Shown here: positions 53,888-62,045 of the stretch, piece by piece | Position numbering within the stretch: position 1 is the stretch's first letter | Layout: every line of letters starts with the position of its first letter | Origin: Floridanema aerugineum | GTDB lineage: Bacteria > Cyanobacteriota > Cyanobacteriia > Cyanobacteriales > Aerosakkonemataceae | Reading direction: 5' to 3' | NCBI RefSeq assembly: GCF_041929345.1 | Contig: NZ_JBHFNQ010000028.1 | Span: 30,098-94,097 of the forward strand | DNA length: 64,000 nucleotides | Made by a program: the position numbers and the translations under genes | Notes under the pieces: generated by a model | What the model saw: only the letters and a program-made list of their open reading frames with translations | Databases searched by the model: none | Told to the model about the DNA's origin: nothing

Positions 53888-54739
53888 TCACCTCAAAGGT
53901 TGAATTACAGAACTGTAAGCTTGTTCATCTAGACCATAACCAGTGTTAGCATTGTTAGAACCGATCGACCTTTGAATAGCAGAAATACGATCTCTCGTCG
54001 CTGGGTGAGTACTCAAAAAACTCGGAGGTGAAGGTTGATCCAAGAGTTTTTCCAAAAAAGCTACCATTGCCGACTGCGGATAACCAGCCTTTGCCAACAT
54101 TTCCAAACTTCTTTGATCGGCTTCCAACTCATCAGTGCGGCTACGAGGACGCTTAAGAGCAAATTCTACACCCAAATTAACCAACCTGTTAGTATCAACA
54201 CCCGCAGCCGTAGCAATACCTCTAGTAATAGCCGCTTGACGCATTTGTTTTAGAGCATCGCGATCGGTAATATGAGCAATTTCATGACCCAGAACACTAG
54301 CCAACTGAGCTTCATTATCCACCGCAGCCAGCAAACCAGTAGTCACATAAACATAACCACCCATCGTCGCAAAAGCATTGATACTATCATCGCGCACCAC
54401 TTGAAAAGTATAGGGAAGATTGGGGCGATCGCTCACAGCCGCTAACCTTTGACCAATTTGATCCACATACTGATTAATTCGCGCATTCCGGTACAATCTC
54501 ACCTGAGTGCCGACCAATTGATCGTTAATCTGCTTTCCTAGTTGTACCTCTTGGCGATCGGAAATATTAGACAACTGAAGAACCTGAATACCTTGAAAAA
54601 GCAACCGTTCCCAAGGTAGCGCCTGCACCGAAGTAGACATTGGCGAGACTACCAAACCCAAAGCCACCACCACAGAAAGCATTGGATAAAACCAGCGACG
54701 ACGAGAACGAGAACTCATCACAGACAAAGGATTAAACAT
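53888..54739 (-). CDS. M48 family metallopeptidase, exported
   Basis: About 283 residues from ATG 54739, chosen because a signal peptide follows directly (RRWFYPMLSVVVALGLVVSP, cleavage near SVQA). The frame reaches to 54826. The zinc site is LGHEIAHITDRDAL (HExxH) with the third ligand in DELEADQRSLEM. This is the periplasmic BepA/YcaL-like type without a TPR tail, likely in envelope protein quality control. The C-terminal FLSTHPATRDRISAI is typical of the family. It has a 300-base divergent gap to the DUF4330 gene. Confidence 0.9.
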   Translation of the reverse strand: MFNPLSVMSSRSRRRWFYPMLSVVVALGLVVSPMSTSVQALPWERLLFQGIQVLQLSNISDRQEVQLGKQINDQLVGTQVRLYRNARINQYVDQIGQRLAAVSDRPNLPYTFQVVRDDSINAFATMGGYVYVTTGLLAAVDNEAQLASVLGHEIAHITDRDALKQMRQAAITRGIATAAGVDTNRLVNLGVEFALKRPRSRTDELEADQRSLEMLAKAGYPQSAMVAFLEKLLDQPSPPSFLSTHPATRDRISAIQRSIGSNNANTGYGLDEQAYSSVIQPLR

Positions 54740-55041
54740 AACTATATCGCCCTGAGAGTAGCAACTAAATTGGCAACCTTGCCAAAAAACACTCTTTGAA
54801 TTGAAAGATGATTGCGATCGAGACATTGCACTATACTAAGTAAGCTCAAAACTCACTGAAAATCAAACCTATCAGCGAGTTAGCCCTAAAATTGCAACCT
54901 CTCATTTAAGAGAGACGCAAATTGCAGAAAATAGGTTGCCCAATTTTTAGTCTTCCCTAAAACAGGGGTTAAAAAATCTGTCGATCGTGCTATAAATCCC
55001 TCTTAGTTAGTTGGCTGTTTCGATTATCTGGATCACTCCTC

Positions 55042-55569
55042 ATGAAAATTTTAGACTCACAAGGTCGCATATTCGGTAAATTCAGCATCCTCGACCTGGG
55101 TGCAGCCTTAGTCATCCTATTAGTAATCATCGGCATATTTTTCTTCCCCGGCACATCCGGTTCCCTAGCACAAGTAGGAGTCCCAACCAAACCCATAGAA
55201 GTAGACTTGGTAGTAAGGGGACTAAGCATTCGCCAACCACAAAACCTAATGAAGGAGTTTCAGACCAAAAAGAAAACTAACATCATCATCCGTAACCAAC
55301 CCTACGGTCAAGTTGATGTCAAAGCCGTCAAAGAACTCCCCAGAAACATCATCATTCCCCAACCTGATGGTACAGCCAAATTACTCCCCGATCCCCGACC
55401 GGACAACTTTAGCACCGATATGCTCATCACCTTAAGTGGTAAAGCCCAAATCACCAAAAACGGCCCAGTTTTAGGTAACAGTAAAGTCAAAGTCGGTACA
55501 CCAATTGAATTAGAAGGCTTCGACTACAACTTTAACGCCAGCGTCATCGACGTGCGAATCAAGTATTAA
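55042..55569 (+). CDS. DUF4330 domain-containing membrane protein
   Basis: 175 residues. A short head (MKILDSQGRIFGKFSILDLG) precedes one membrane helix (AALVILLVIIGIFFF), and a beta-rich domain follows outside, with PIEVDLVVRGLSIR, NIIIRNQPYGQVDVKAV and VKVGTPIELEGFDYNFNAS. This is the DUF4330 family found in cyanobacteria; activity unknown. Its stop is followed by a composite repeat region. Confidence 0.9.
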   Translation: MKILDSQGRIFGKFSILDLGAALVILLVIIGIFFFPGTSGSLAQVGVPTKPIEVDLVVRGLSIRQPQNLMKEFQTKKKTNIIIRNQPYGQVDVKAVKELPRNIIIPQPDGTAKLLPDPRPDNFSTDMLITLSGKAQITKNGPVLGNSKVKVGTPIELEGFDYNFNASVIDVRIKY

Positions 55570-55604
55570 AGCAGGCCCACTGTGGCAGAAAAAATCTGTA
55601 GTTA

Positions 55605-55730
55605 GTTAGTAGGGTGCGAAGCGTGATAACGTAACGCACCATAAGCCAACAAACCCGGTTTTTCGTTACTACTTGGACGCTGAAAATTTCGGAATTACGT
55701 TAAAAAACCGGGTTTGGAGCGTAAGTCCTA
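55605..55730. repeat. Composite of three repeat families
   Basis: A GTAGGGTGCG...CGTAACGCACC palindrome (55609-55640), then AAACCCGGTTTTT (55651-55663) facing AAAAAACCGGGTTT (55702-55715), then the GCGTAAGTCCT end motif (55719-55729). The middle pair could stop transcription of the convergent genes. Confidence 0.75.
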
Positions 55731-55749
55731 TATTAGTAGGGTTCCCCAA

Positions 55750-56361
55750 TCACTCCAACTTCATTGCCCCCAAATACTTAGTTAAATAAGGCGAAAAAAC
55801 CTCATAAATTAGCGTCAGAGGTTGTCCATGATGCCAAAACAGGTAATGGCGACCCCAAAAAGGCCCCGAAAACCCAAAAGCTGACTCTAACGCCGCTGAA
55901 TGTCCGTAGTAAATACCCTGGACATCTCGATATAACTCCGTTCGCAACCGTTCCAAACTCGCCCAAATCGGCAAAGAACGATTTTGCAAATACTCATCCA
56001 CATGGCTAGCTTCCCACCAGGAACAAGCATAAGCTAACCTTTGTCCAGAAGCAGTTCTTAGCCAAACTTGTCGCCGAACTCTTGGCCCCGGTACCACCTG
56101 CATTTGCTCAGGTGCATTATCTGGGTGCGTCCCAATGGCAGACATATCGATCAAATCTACTTCTGTCTTTTCACCTGTAAGTAATCTTAGGTGTCTTGTC
56201 GGTGAACCATCTCCTAACAAAAACATTTGCCAGGTTGGTGCTAGCTGGGAGTGAGGCAACCCATTTTGAATCGAAGTTTCTCCTCCCTGCCAAAGCGGGG
56301 AAAGTGCGTGCCAAGAAGATGGCAATATCAGGGTTTCTGAGCTTTTGAATGTTGCAGTCAA
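55750..56361 (-). CDS. Chorismate pyruvate-lyase family protein (DUF98)
   Basis: 203 residues. Cyanobacterial members of DUF98 make 4-hydroxybenzoate from chorismate for plastoquinone. Seen: LAPTWQMFLLGDGSPTRHLR, RVRRQVWLRTASGQRLAYACSWW, LPIWASLERLRTELYRD and FWGRHYLFWHHGQPLTLIYEVFSPYL. The start is a TTG at 56361; no clear ribosome-binding site is seen, so the exact start is unsure. Confidence 0.88.
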   Translation of the reverse strand: MTATFKSSETLILPSSWHALSPLWQGGETSIQNGLPHSQLAPTWQMFLLGDGSPTRHLRLLTGEKTEVDLIDMSAIGTHPDNAPEQMQVVPGPRVRRQVWLRTASGQRLAYACSWWEASHVDEYLQNRSLPIWASLERLRTELYRDVQGIYYGHSAALESAFGFSGPFWGRHYLFWHHGQPLTLIYEVFSPYLTKYLGAMKLE

Positions 56362-56410
56362 GGTTCTTTACATAACTTAACTGTTTAATATCATACCGCT
56401 CCTCAGCCCT

Positions 56411-56460
56411 TGCGACTAAAATCCCTGGCTATACGGACAAAACCTGCGGAGGCAGGTTCT
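56411..56460. repeat. Partial copy of the four-hairpin cassette
   Basis: Only the first two hairpins remain: TTGCGACTAAAATCCC and AACCTGCGGAGGCAGGTT. The second half seen at 29811 and 59235 is missing. Confidence 0.7.
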
Positions 56461-56677
56461 AATCTGGATTAGTTAAATCTTTGCTACAGATAAATCCTCC
56501 AAAATGAATGTCAAGCTTACTTGGTGGTAAAGCTAGACAGTATCTAAGTGGATGCCTAAATAGACTATAGTTAAATTCGTACACTGGCGTAAATCTAGAA
56601 TTCGGATTGCCAGGTTTGGTATTTATGAAACAAACCAAACTTCTTCGTTTAAAATCAATCATACATTTACGTTAAAA

Positions 56678-57907
56678 ATGTCTTTCTTAAATAAAATCCA
56701 AATATTGTTTCTTACTTGTCTAATTTTATCGATAAATTCTTGTCAGACAAAAACAGAATTTACTAATCAAAAACTAGTAACTCAAGGTAATCTTTTAATT
56801 TGGCATTCTTTTACTAATAATGATGCTCAAGTATTTAACTCAATTTTAAATGAATACCGAAGTATTCATCCGAATGTTAAATTAGTTAGTGAATATGTAT
56901 CGGAAAAAAACATTGGCGATCGACTTATTACTCAATCTCAATCAGGATTCGGCCCTGATTTGGCAATTGTTTGGCATTCTGATATTTACGAATTGATTAA
57001 GAAGTCTGTTATTATTGAACTTGATGCTCAACATATCAATTTATCTCAATATTTGCCAGTTACTATAAACCATATTAAATTAAACAATAAAATATATGCT
57101 TTACCTTTTTCTATTGATGTTCAAGTTTTATGTTATCATAAGAAGAAGATAAAAAATCCAGCCAAAACTTTGTCAGAACTTCTACAACAGAGTAAAACAG
57201 GTATCAAAGTTGGTATTACTTCTGATTTTATCAGTAGCTTTTGGGGGGTGGGAAGTATGGGAGGTAAATTTTTAGATCAACAAGGTAATTTAAATTTTCC
57301 TAAAGTTGCTTGGAGTCAATGGTTAAAATGGTTACAACAAGCCAATATTGAACCTAATACTATTCTTAATGAAGAAAAACCATTGCTACAAGAAGCTTTT
57401 ATTAAAGGCGAACTTGACTATTATACTTGTGAATCCGTTGAAATTTCGGAACTTAAAAATAAATTACCCAAAAATAGTTTAGGAGTCAGTTTATTACCTC
57501 GTGAAAATAATCAACCAGCAACTCCCTTTATTTATACTGAAGTAATTGTATTGAATAAAGCTTCTTCACCTAAGCAACAACAATTAGCCCTACAAATTGC
57601 TAAGTTTTTGACCAATACTGAACAACAGGAAAAATTTGCAATTCAAGCTGAATCGCAAATTCCAGTCAATATTAAATCACGAGTTGACTATCGTCTATCA
57701 CCGATTCAAGCTATTCTATTTAAACAAGCTCAAGACGGAATATCAATATCCCTAGATCATTTTAGTAAAACACAAGGTAGAGTTGGAAAACGTGGTAATG
57801 AACTTTATTATCAAGTCTTGGCTGGCGAAATTACTGCTGAAGAAGCTGCCAACCAAATGAATCAATTAGTAAATTCCATTAATCAAGAAAATCGTCGAAA
57901 AAAATAA
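56678..57907 (+). CDS. Extracellular solute-binding lipoprotein (SBP family 1, sugar type)
   Basis: 409 residues. The lipoprotein signal is IQILFLTCLILSINSC (lipobox ending NSC). NLLIWHSFTNNDAQVFNSIL, FGPDLAIVWHSDIYELI and YALPFSIDVQVLCYHKK follow the maltose/sn-glycerol-phosphate-binding class; the C-terminal GRVGKRGNELYYQVLAGEIT also fits. No permease or ATPase gene is adjacent. Instead a mechanosensitive channel gene starts 18 bases after the stop. The gene is clearly AT-richer than the window average. Ligand unknown. Confidence 0.88.
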   Translation: MSFLNKIQILFLTCLILSINSCQTKTEFTNQKLVTQGNLLIWHSFTNNDAQVFNSILNEYRSIHPNVKLVSEYVSEKNIGDRLITQSQSGFGPDLAIVWHSDIYELIKKSVIIELDAQHINLSQYLPVTINHIKLNNKIYALPFSIDVQVLCYHKKKIKNPAKTLSELLQQSKTGIKVGITSDFISSFWGVGSMGGKFLDQQGNLNFPKVAWSQWLKWLQQANIEPNTILNEEKPLLQEAFIKGELDYYTCESVEISELKNKLPKNSLGVSLLPRENNQPATPFIYTEVIVLNKASSPKQQQLALQIAKFLTNTEQQEKFAIQAESQIPVNIKSRVDYRLSPIQAILFKQAQDGISISLDHFSKTQGRVGKRGNELYYQVLAGEITAEEAANQMNQLVNSINQENRRKK

Positions 57908-57925
57908 ATTTTTACCTTTGGCAAA

Positions 57926-59215
57926 ATGTTAAATGAAACTAACTTCCAACTAATTTTTGATTTATTAACTAAAATTTTGATTTTTTTTGAACGTCCTACA
58001 GTTCAATTACAACTAGCATTAATTATTCTGACATTTTTCCTGGCTTGGTTATTATCAAATACCATAATTATTGGCAAATCTAAAATTAAATTGCCTTTGA
58101 AGTTACGTAGATTAAATAAAAATAATGTCATAGTTATTAATTATTTGCTATTTCCTGTATCCGCATTAATTTTATTGATCTTACTCAATAACTTCATGAA
58201 CTCTCAAGGTTTCATTAATGGTTTAGTAGTACGCATTACAACTTTAACGCTAATATTTACTTTGTATCGTTTATTTTTAAGTCTTACTTATATTATTTTT
58301 CATGAAAAAACTGTCAAACATTATCACCAGCACTTTTTTATTCCTTTAGTTTTCTTTTTTATTATTTTTCAACTTCTCAATGAACTAACAGATATCCAAC
58401 AACTTGCTAATGTTGTTTTAGCTAAAATTTTTGATGGTGTAATTACGATCGGAGGTTTATTGCAAGCTACGATCGGTTTATATTTATGGATTTATGCTTT
58501 ATCTGGTATTCAAGACATTACTTATCGCATCCTCAAAAATAAAACAACAATACCACCTGGTATTCTTGAAGGTTCCTTAAGTTTAATCCGTTACTTTTTA
58601 ATTGGTTTGGGAATATTAGTTGCCTTAACTAACTTAGGCTTAAATCCCACAACTATTGCAGCGATAACAGGTGGTTTATCTATTGGCATCGGTTTTGGCT
58701 CAAAAGAAATTTTGTCTAACTTTATTAGTGGTATTTTGCTATTATTTGAAGGTGCATTAAAACCAGGAGATGTGATTAGGCTTGATGATGAAATAGCAAC
58801 GGTTAAAAAACTTAGTATTCGTGCTACTACAGTCCTAACTCCTAACAATGTAGAAAAATTTGTTCCCAATCAAACCTTTCTTACTTCATCAGTAATTACT
58901 TATACAGGCAGTAATTCTGTAATTCGGTTACTCATTCCCATTGGAGTTAGCTATAACAGTAATCCTGAGCAAATTATAGACCTATTAATACAAGCTGGAC
59001 AGGCTCATCCTCATGTTTTAAGCGATCCTCCTCCATCGGTTTATTTTATTGCTTTTGGAGAATCTAGTCTGGATTTTGAATTAGCGGTTTGGTTAGATAA
59101 TCCTATAATTTACAAACGAGTTATTAGTGAGTTAAATTTAGCTATTTGGAAAATTTTTAATGAGCATAATGTTGAAATACCTTTTCCCCAGAGAGTTGTT
59201 CATCTTCGTAACTAA
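57926..59215 (+). CDS. Mechanosensitive ion channel (MscS family)
   Basis: 429 residues. About five or six membrane helices precede the MscS core: the pore-lining helix and beta domain are seen in NPTTIAAITGGLSIGIGFGSKEILSNFISG and LKPGDVIRLDDEIATVKKLSIRATTVLTPN, followed by FVPNQTFL and the alpha/beta end. The extra N-terminal helices (about 1-200) are typical of larger MscS homologues. It is probably co-transcribed with the solute-binding lipoprotein and shares its AT-rich composition, so the two may have arrived together. Confidence 0.9.
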   Translation: MLNETNFQLIFDLLTKILIFFERPTVQLQLALIILTFFLAWLLSNTIIIGKSKIKLPLKLRRLNKNNVIVINYLLFPVSALILLILLNNFMNSQGFINGLVVRITTLTLIFTLYRLFLSLTYIIFHEKTVKHYHQHFFIPLVFFFIIFQLLNELTDIQQLANVVLAKIFDGVITIGGLLQATIGLYLWIYALSGIQDITYRILKNKTTIPPGILEGSLSLIRYFLIGLGILVALTNLGLNPTTIAAITGGLSIGIGFGSKEILSNFISGILLLFEGALKPGDVIRLDDEIATVKKLSIRATTVLTPNNVEKFVPNQTFLTSSVITYTGSNSVIRLLIPIGVSYNSNPEQIIDLLIQAGQAHPHVLSDPPPSVYFIAFGESSLDFELAVWLDNPIIYKRVISELNLAIWKIFNEHNVEIPFPQRVVHLRN

Positions 59216-59234
59216 TACTGAATAGGATGCCTTG

Positions 59235-59337
59235 GCGACTAAAGTCGCAGGCTATATAAAAAAAACCTGCCTTCGCAGGTTATACTTTGAAGTCCGCGTA
59301 GGCGGACTTTGTTTGTGTAGTCGCGGTTTTAACCGCC
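59235..59337. repeat. Four-hairpin repeat cassette, copy 2
   Basis: GCGACT/AGTCGC, AACCTGC/GCAGGTT, AAGTCCGC/GCGGACTT and GCGGTT/AACCGC occur in the same order as at 29811, with different loops. It lies 20 bases after the MscS stop. Confidence 0.85.
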
Positions 59338-59345
59338 CGACTCTT

Positions 59346-59560
59346 GACTTGCTGAATAAGTCTATTGGTGGGGGTAGGGACACGGCATCATTAATATTTG
59401 CAATTTCTACCGTTATCTCTTTCATGCCGTGTCCCTACAATTTCCTCGAAAAAGGCAAGGATTTTGCGCCAAAAGGTCTGAAAAACTTGCACTTATTTAC
59501 GCAAAAAAGGCGCTTTCACCATTGCCTATCTTACTTTTTACTTTTATTCAGCAAGCCCTA
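59346..59560. mobile_element. MITE-like element with CTTGCTGAATAA ends
   Basis: Ends CTTGCTGAATAA (left) and TTATTCAGCAAG (right) are perfect inverted repeats of a type common on cyanobacterial insertion sequences. It has no transposase. An inner pair GTAGGGACACGGCAT (59374-59388) and ATGCCGTGTCCCTAC (59424-59438) is a second palindrome. Its right end supplies the last codons and stop of the Rpn remnant. Confidence 0.75.
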
Positions 59561-59849
59561 AATAAGCGACGAATCAGGTTTTCATCGAATCGTAAACCAG
59601 CGAGAACGTCTGCACAGGAGAGAATATTTTGCCGTTCATCGACTGATTCAATCCTAGCGACTTGGGTGGCTACTTGTTGGAGCAATGTTTGGGGTGAGTC
59701 GCTGCGGGTTAGGGTGGCAAAGGGTAACAGCGCAGGGTTGGCTAAAAATGGCGCTGGTTCTTGTTCCCAAAGTCGCACGACTCTGTAACTATGTCTGGTG
59801 TTTCTGTCTGTATATTCAGATACGAAAACTAGGTCGGAAGTAGGAATTT
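59548..59849 (-). pseudogene. Remnant of an Rpn-family (PD-(D/E)XK) nuclease/transposase-like gene
   Basis: About 100 codons remain. The frame from the right edge reads SDLVFVSEY...YRVVRLWEQEPAPFLANPALLPFATL...LLQQVATQVARIE...ILAGLRFDENLIRRLF, the middle part of a family very common in cyanobacteria. The nuclease N-terminus is gone, cut by the palindrome at 59850. The C-terminus stops as RAC* where the MITE begins, while relatives continue past RLFRE. Not functional. Confidence 0.8.
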
Positions 59850-59922
59850 GTAGGGGCGAAGCATTCGGGTCAGAATTTATGACCTAAAACCTAAATTTTT
59901 TGCCCTAATGCTTCGCCCCTAC
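59850..59922. repeat. Long-loop member of the GTAGGGGC palindrome family
   Basis: Arms GTAGGGGCGAAGCATT and AATGCTTCGCCCCTAC-like sequence enclose a ~40-base loop. It bounds the Rpn remnant at its 5' side. Confidence 0.8.
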
Positions 59923-60054
59923 TTGCTCGATCGCACAATCATAAACTTAAGAATTAGCAGATCAGAAAAAACTTTGTAAAGAATGTTGATCTTTGCGTGT
60001 GTTTGGGAACTCTAATAAAGAATAGATTTCACCCGTTCACACCTTGTTATAGTT

Positions 60055-60945
60055 ATGTCAATGAGCCAATATCCTATTATTCTAATTCCAGACGCTATTA
60101 CACAGGCTCTATCTGCCAGACCCTTTGAATGGAAATTTTCTGAGCCAAAGCCATTAGAACCTGGGCAAAAACCACGACCAATAAACTTACAGTTTATACT
60201 TTCTAAAGCAATCCCACATCTTATTGTTACTTCTATTATTTCAGCAACTATGGCTAAAATTCCTGCTGTGGCTTGGTCAGCATTCGTTTCTGGTTTATTA
60301 ACACTGGGAATCCGAATATGGCGGCAGCAACAATTATACTTAAAACGGCTTCATAAATATGAGTACGAATTACAGCAATATAAACGCCAATTAATAGCGT
60401 ACCAAGAACGAGAAAATCAGCATAAACGTAAAGTAGCAGAATCCCAAAAGCCGGAAAATATAAAAAAATATCGATACAAATTGATCCGGGAAATAATGAG
60501 TAAAGCAGTTCCCAATGATGGCATCAATATCACTGATGAGCAAAACATTTTGAATAGTGAATTAGGCAGATATTTAAACAAATTATTTTCCAACAAAATT
60601 TATACTGACGTTACCATTAACAATCCCAATTCTTACATTCCTTACCAATTAGATATAGCTTACATTGACCAAAGCTTACATCTTTATATCGATATTGAAA
60701 TCGACGAATCTTATAATGATGAAGCTGGAGAACCTGTATATGAAGACGTGCTGACCTATGACAATAAACGTCATCAACTATTTTTAGATAAAGGTTGGCT
60801 AGTGATTCGTTTTGCCGAAGAACAAGTTATCCGACAACCAGAAAGTTGCTGTAAAGTCATAGCCAATGTAATCAACAAAGTTACAGGAATAGCTATACCA
60901 AAGCAATTAAACCAAATGGAAAATTTACAGAAATATCCATCCTAA
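60055..60945 (+). CDS. Membrane-anchored protein with a DUF559/PD-(D/E)XK-like C-terminal domain
   Basis: 296 residues. A soluble head (1-55) is followed by one or two membrane segments (about 57-98, IPHLIVTSIISATMAK and AFVSGLLTLGIRIW), then a charged coiled coil (about 98-145, LKRLHKYEYELQQYKRQLIA). A C-terminal domain (about 160-290) has PYQLDIAYIDQSLHLYIDIEIDE and later HQLFLDKGWLVIRFAEEQV, which resembles very-short-patch-repair/DUF559 endonucleases. In the active-site strand D...EID fits the acidic residues, but the Lys is not evident. Function unknown. It lies in the accessory stretch. Confidence 0.65.
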   Translation: MSMSQYPIILIPDAITQALSARPFEWKFSEPKPLEPGQKPRPINLQFILSKAIPHLIVTSIISATMAKIPAVAWSAFVSGLLTLGIRIWRQQQLYLKRLHKYEYELQQYKRQLIAYQERENQHKRKVAESQKPENIKKYRYKLIREIMSKAVPNDGINITDEQNILNSELGRYLNKLFSNKIYTDVTINNPNSYIPYQLDIAYIDQSLHLYIDIEIDESYNDEAGEPVYEDVLTYDNKRHQLFLDKGWLVIRFAEEQVIRQPESCCKVIANVINKVTGIAIPKQLNQMENLQKYPS

Positions 60946-60960
60946 TGAATCATGAAACAT

Positions 60961-61008
60961 CTGTTCTCTTCTTCTTTCCTTCGTGTCCTTCGTGTCTTCG
61001 TGGTTCAA
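60961..61008 (+). repeat. CTTCGTG-type dispersed repeat, copy 4
   Basis: CCTTCGTGTCCTTCGTG then TCTTCGTGGTTCAA, close to the copy at 11081, fifty kilobases away. It follows the nuclease-like gene. Confidence 0.8.
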
Positions 61009-61130
61009 AAACAATCTTTTTCACAAATCAAATAGGTTTTAGTAAAATACGATCGCACTTTCCCCAAAACCTAGAAAAAAGAGCGATCGCACCTTAAACT
61101 AGTATTAATAGAAAACTCTCTGAACTGAAA

Positions 61131-61364
61131 ATGGAAACAATTCGTCAAACTGTGGAAGTAAAGAGCGATCGCAAACTCGAAATTAACTTACCAGATAACA
61201 TTAACCCTGGTTTATTCGAGGTAGTCATTGTACTGCAACCAATAGCAATGAGAAATGAATCTCAGAAATCTTTAACCAGTTTCATTGGTGCTGCAAAAGG
61301 TAGCTTTTCCACACCCGAAGAAGTAGATCAATTTATTCGTCAAGAACGAGACGCATGGGAATAA
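61131..61364 (+). CDS. Small VapB-like antitoxin, no toxin seen
   Basis: 77 residues. An N-terminal beta part (METIRQTVEVKSDRKLEINL) is followed by a C-terminal arm FIGAAKGSFSTPEEVDQFIRQERDAWE, typical of the antitoxin partners of PIN-domain (VapC) toxins in cyanobacteria. The next 130 bases hold no toxin gene, so it is an orphan here. It could still act on a toxin elsewhere, or be a remnant of a pair. Confidence 0.7.
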   Translation: METIRQTVEVKSDRKLEINLPDNINPGLFEVVIVLQPIAMRNESQKSLTSFIGAAKGSFSTPEEVDQFIRQERDAWE

Positions 61365-61493
61365 AAACGCCATACACGCTAACTTGTACGTCTGGCGATA
61401 CACGCTAACGCGCACGTTTGGCGATCGCACCACCACCCAACCAAAAAACAACTAAAATAGTTACATCTCAAATCATCGCAAAAGTGAAAATTA

Positions 61494-61685
61494 ATGAATT
61501 CACAGCCAAAAGCTTCATCATTAATAAAACCCTTAACTCAAGAACAAATCGATAAAGTAATCCAACTTCTTGATGAATGGATGGCTGATGAATCAGGATA
61601 TGATGAAGAAACTTTGCCGGAATTACAAGTAGCGATCGATCGACAAAGAGATTTAATTTCAGCCAGCAGGCTTTTTGATGAGTAA
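61494..61685 (+). CDS. Small antitoxin-like hypothetical protein
   Basis: 63 residues, helical and acidic: LTQEQIDKVIQLLDEWMADESGYDEETLPEL and a tail ending ASRLFDE. Proteins of this shape often precede a small toxin gene in cyanobacteria, but nothing toxin-like follows before the tRNA. I do not know a function. Confidence 0.6.
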   Translation: MNSQPKASSLIKPLTQEQIDKVIQLLDEWMADESGYDEETLPELQVAIDRQRDLISASRLFDE

Positions 61686-61732
61686 AAATGAGGTTAAATT
61701 TAATGAACTCAAAACTTATTAAACAAGATAAT

Positions 61733-61797
61733 AGGACTTACGTACTGACACTAAATATGGTGGAATGGTGCGTTACACTGGCGTTAACGCACCCTAC
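61733..61797. repeat. Left arm of the inverted repeat bracketing tRNA-Leu
   Basis: 65 bases starting AGGACTTACGTACTGACACT and ending with the palindrome GGTGCGTTAC...CGCACCCTAC. The reverse complement of 62196-62261 matches it over its length with about ten differences. Confidence 0.9.
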
Positions 61798-61964
61798 AAA
61801 TACTACTAAAAAATAAATAATATTCAGTCCATTTTAATGGACTTTAGCTATTAGCCTGCGAATTGATTCGCAGGTGGGCTAACTCGCTGATTGTTAATCC
61901 CAAAACCACGAACAAAACCGCTAATCAAATAACAAAAATCATCGAATAAATAAACATAAAAAAA
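61798..61964. other. Spacer with two hairpins between the left arm and the tRNA
   Basis: AGTCCAT/ATGGACT (61826-61843) and GCCTGCGAA/TTCGCAGG (61854-61873) form two hairpins like those of the four-hairpin cassettes. The second could serve as a terminator for neither gene with certainty; there is no T run. No ORF. Confidence 0.5.
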
Positions 61965-62045
61965 TGCGGATGGCGAGACTCGAACTCGCAAGGCAAAGCC
62001 ACACGCCCCTCAAACGTGCGCGTATACCAATTCCGCCACATCCGC
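61965..62045 (-). tRNA. tRNA-Leu (anticodon GAG)
   Basis: 81 bases on the minus strand. The acceptor GCGGATG pairs with CATCCGC (discriminator A), the D-arm has GGAATTGGTATACGC, the anticodon loop is TTGAGGG on a CACGT/GCGTG stem, and GTTCGAGTC is the T-loop. There is a longer class II variable arm, as expected for leucine. CCA is not encoded. It reads CUC/CUU codons. Confidence 0.95.

Noticed and set aside
56459..56662. 67-residue minus-strand ORF between chorismate lyase and the binding protein
   Set aside because: It starts beside a repeat fragment, has no recognisable domain, and is probably a decayed or chance frame.
59232..59788. Two plus-strand ORFs after the MscS gene
   Set aside because: Their codons run through the four-hairpin cassette, the MITE and the antisense of the Rpn remnant, so they are by-products of repeats.
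61131..61685. A complete toxin-antitoxin system
   Set aside because: Only antitoxin-like proteins are present; no PIN, RelE or MazF-like toxin frame is found next to either.
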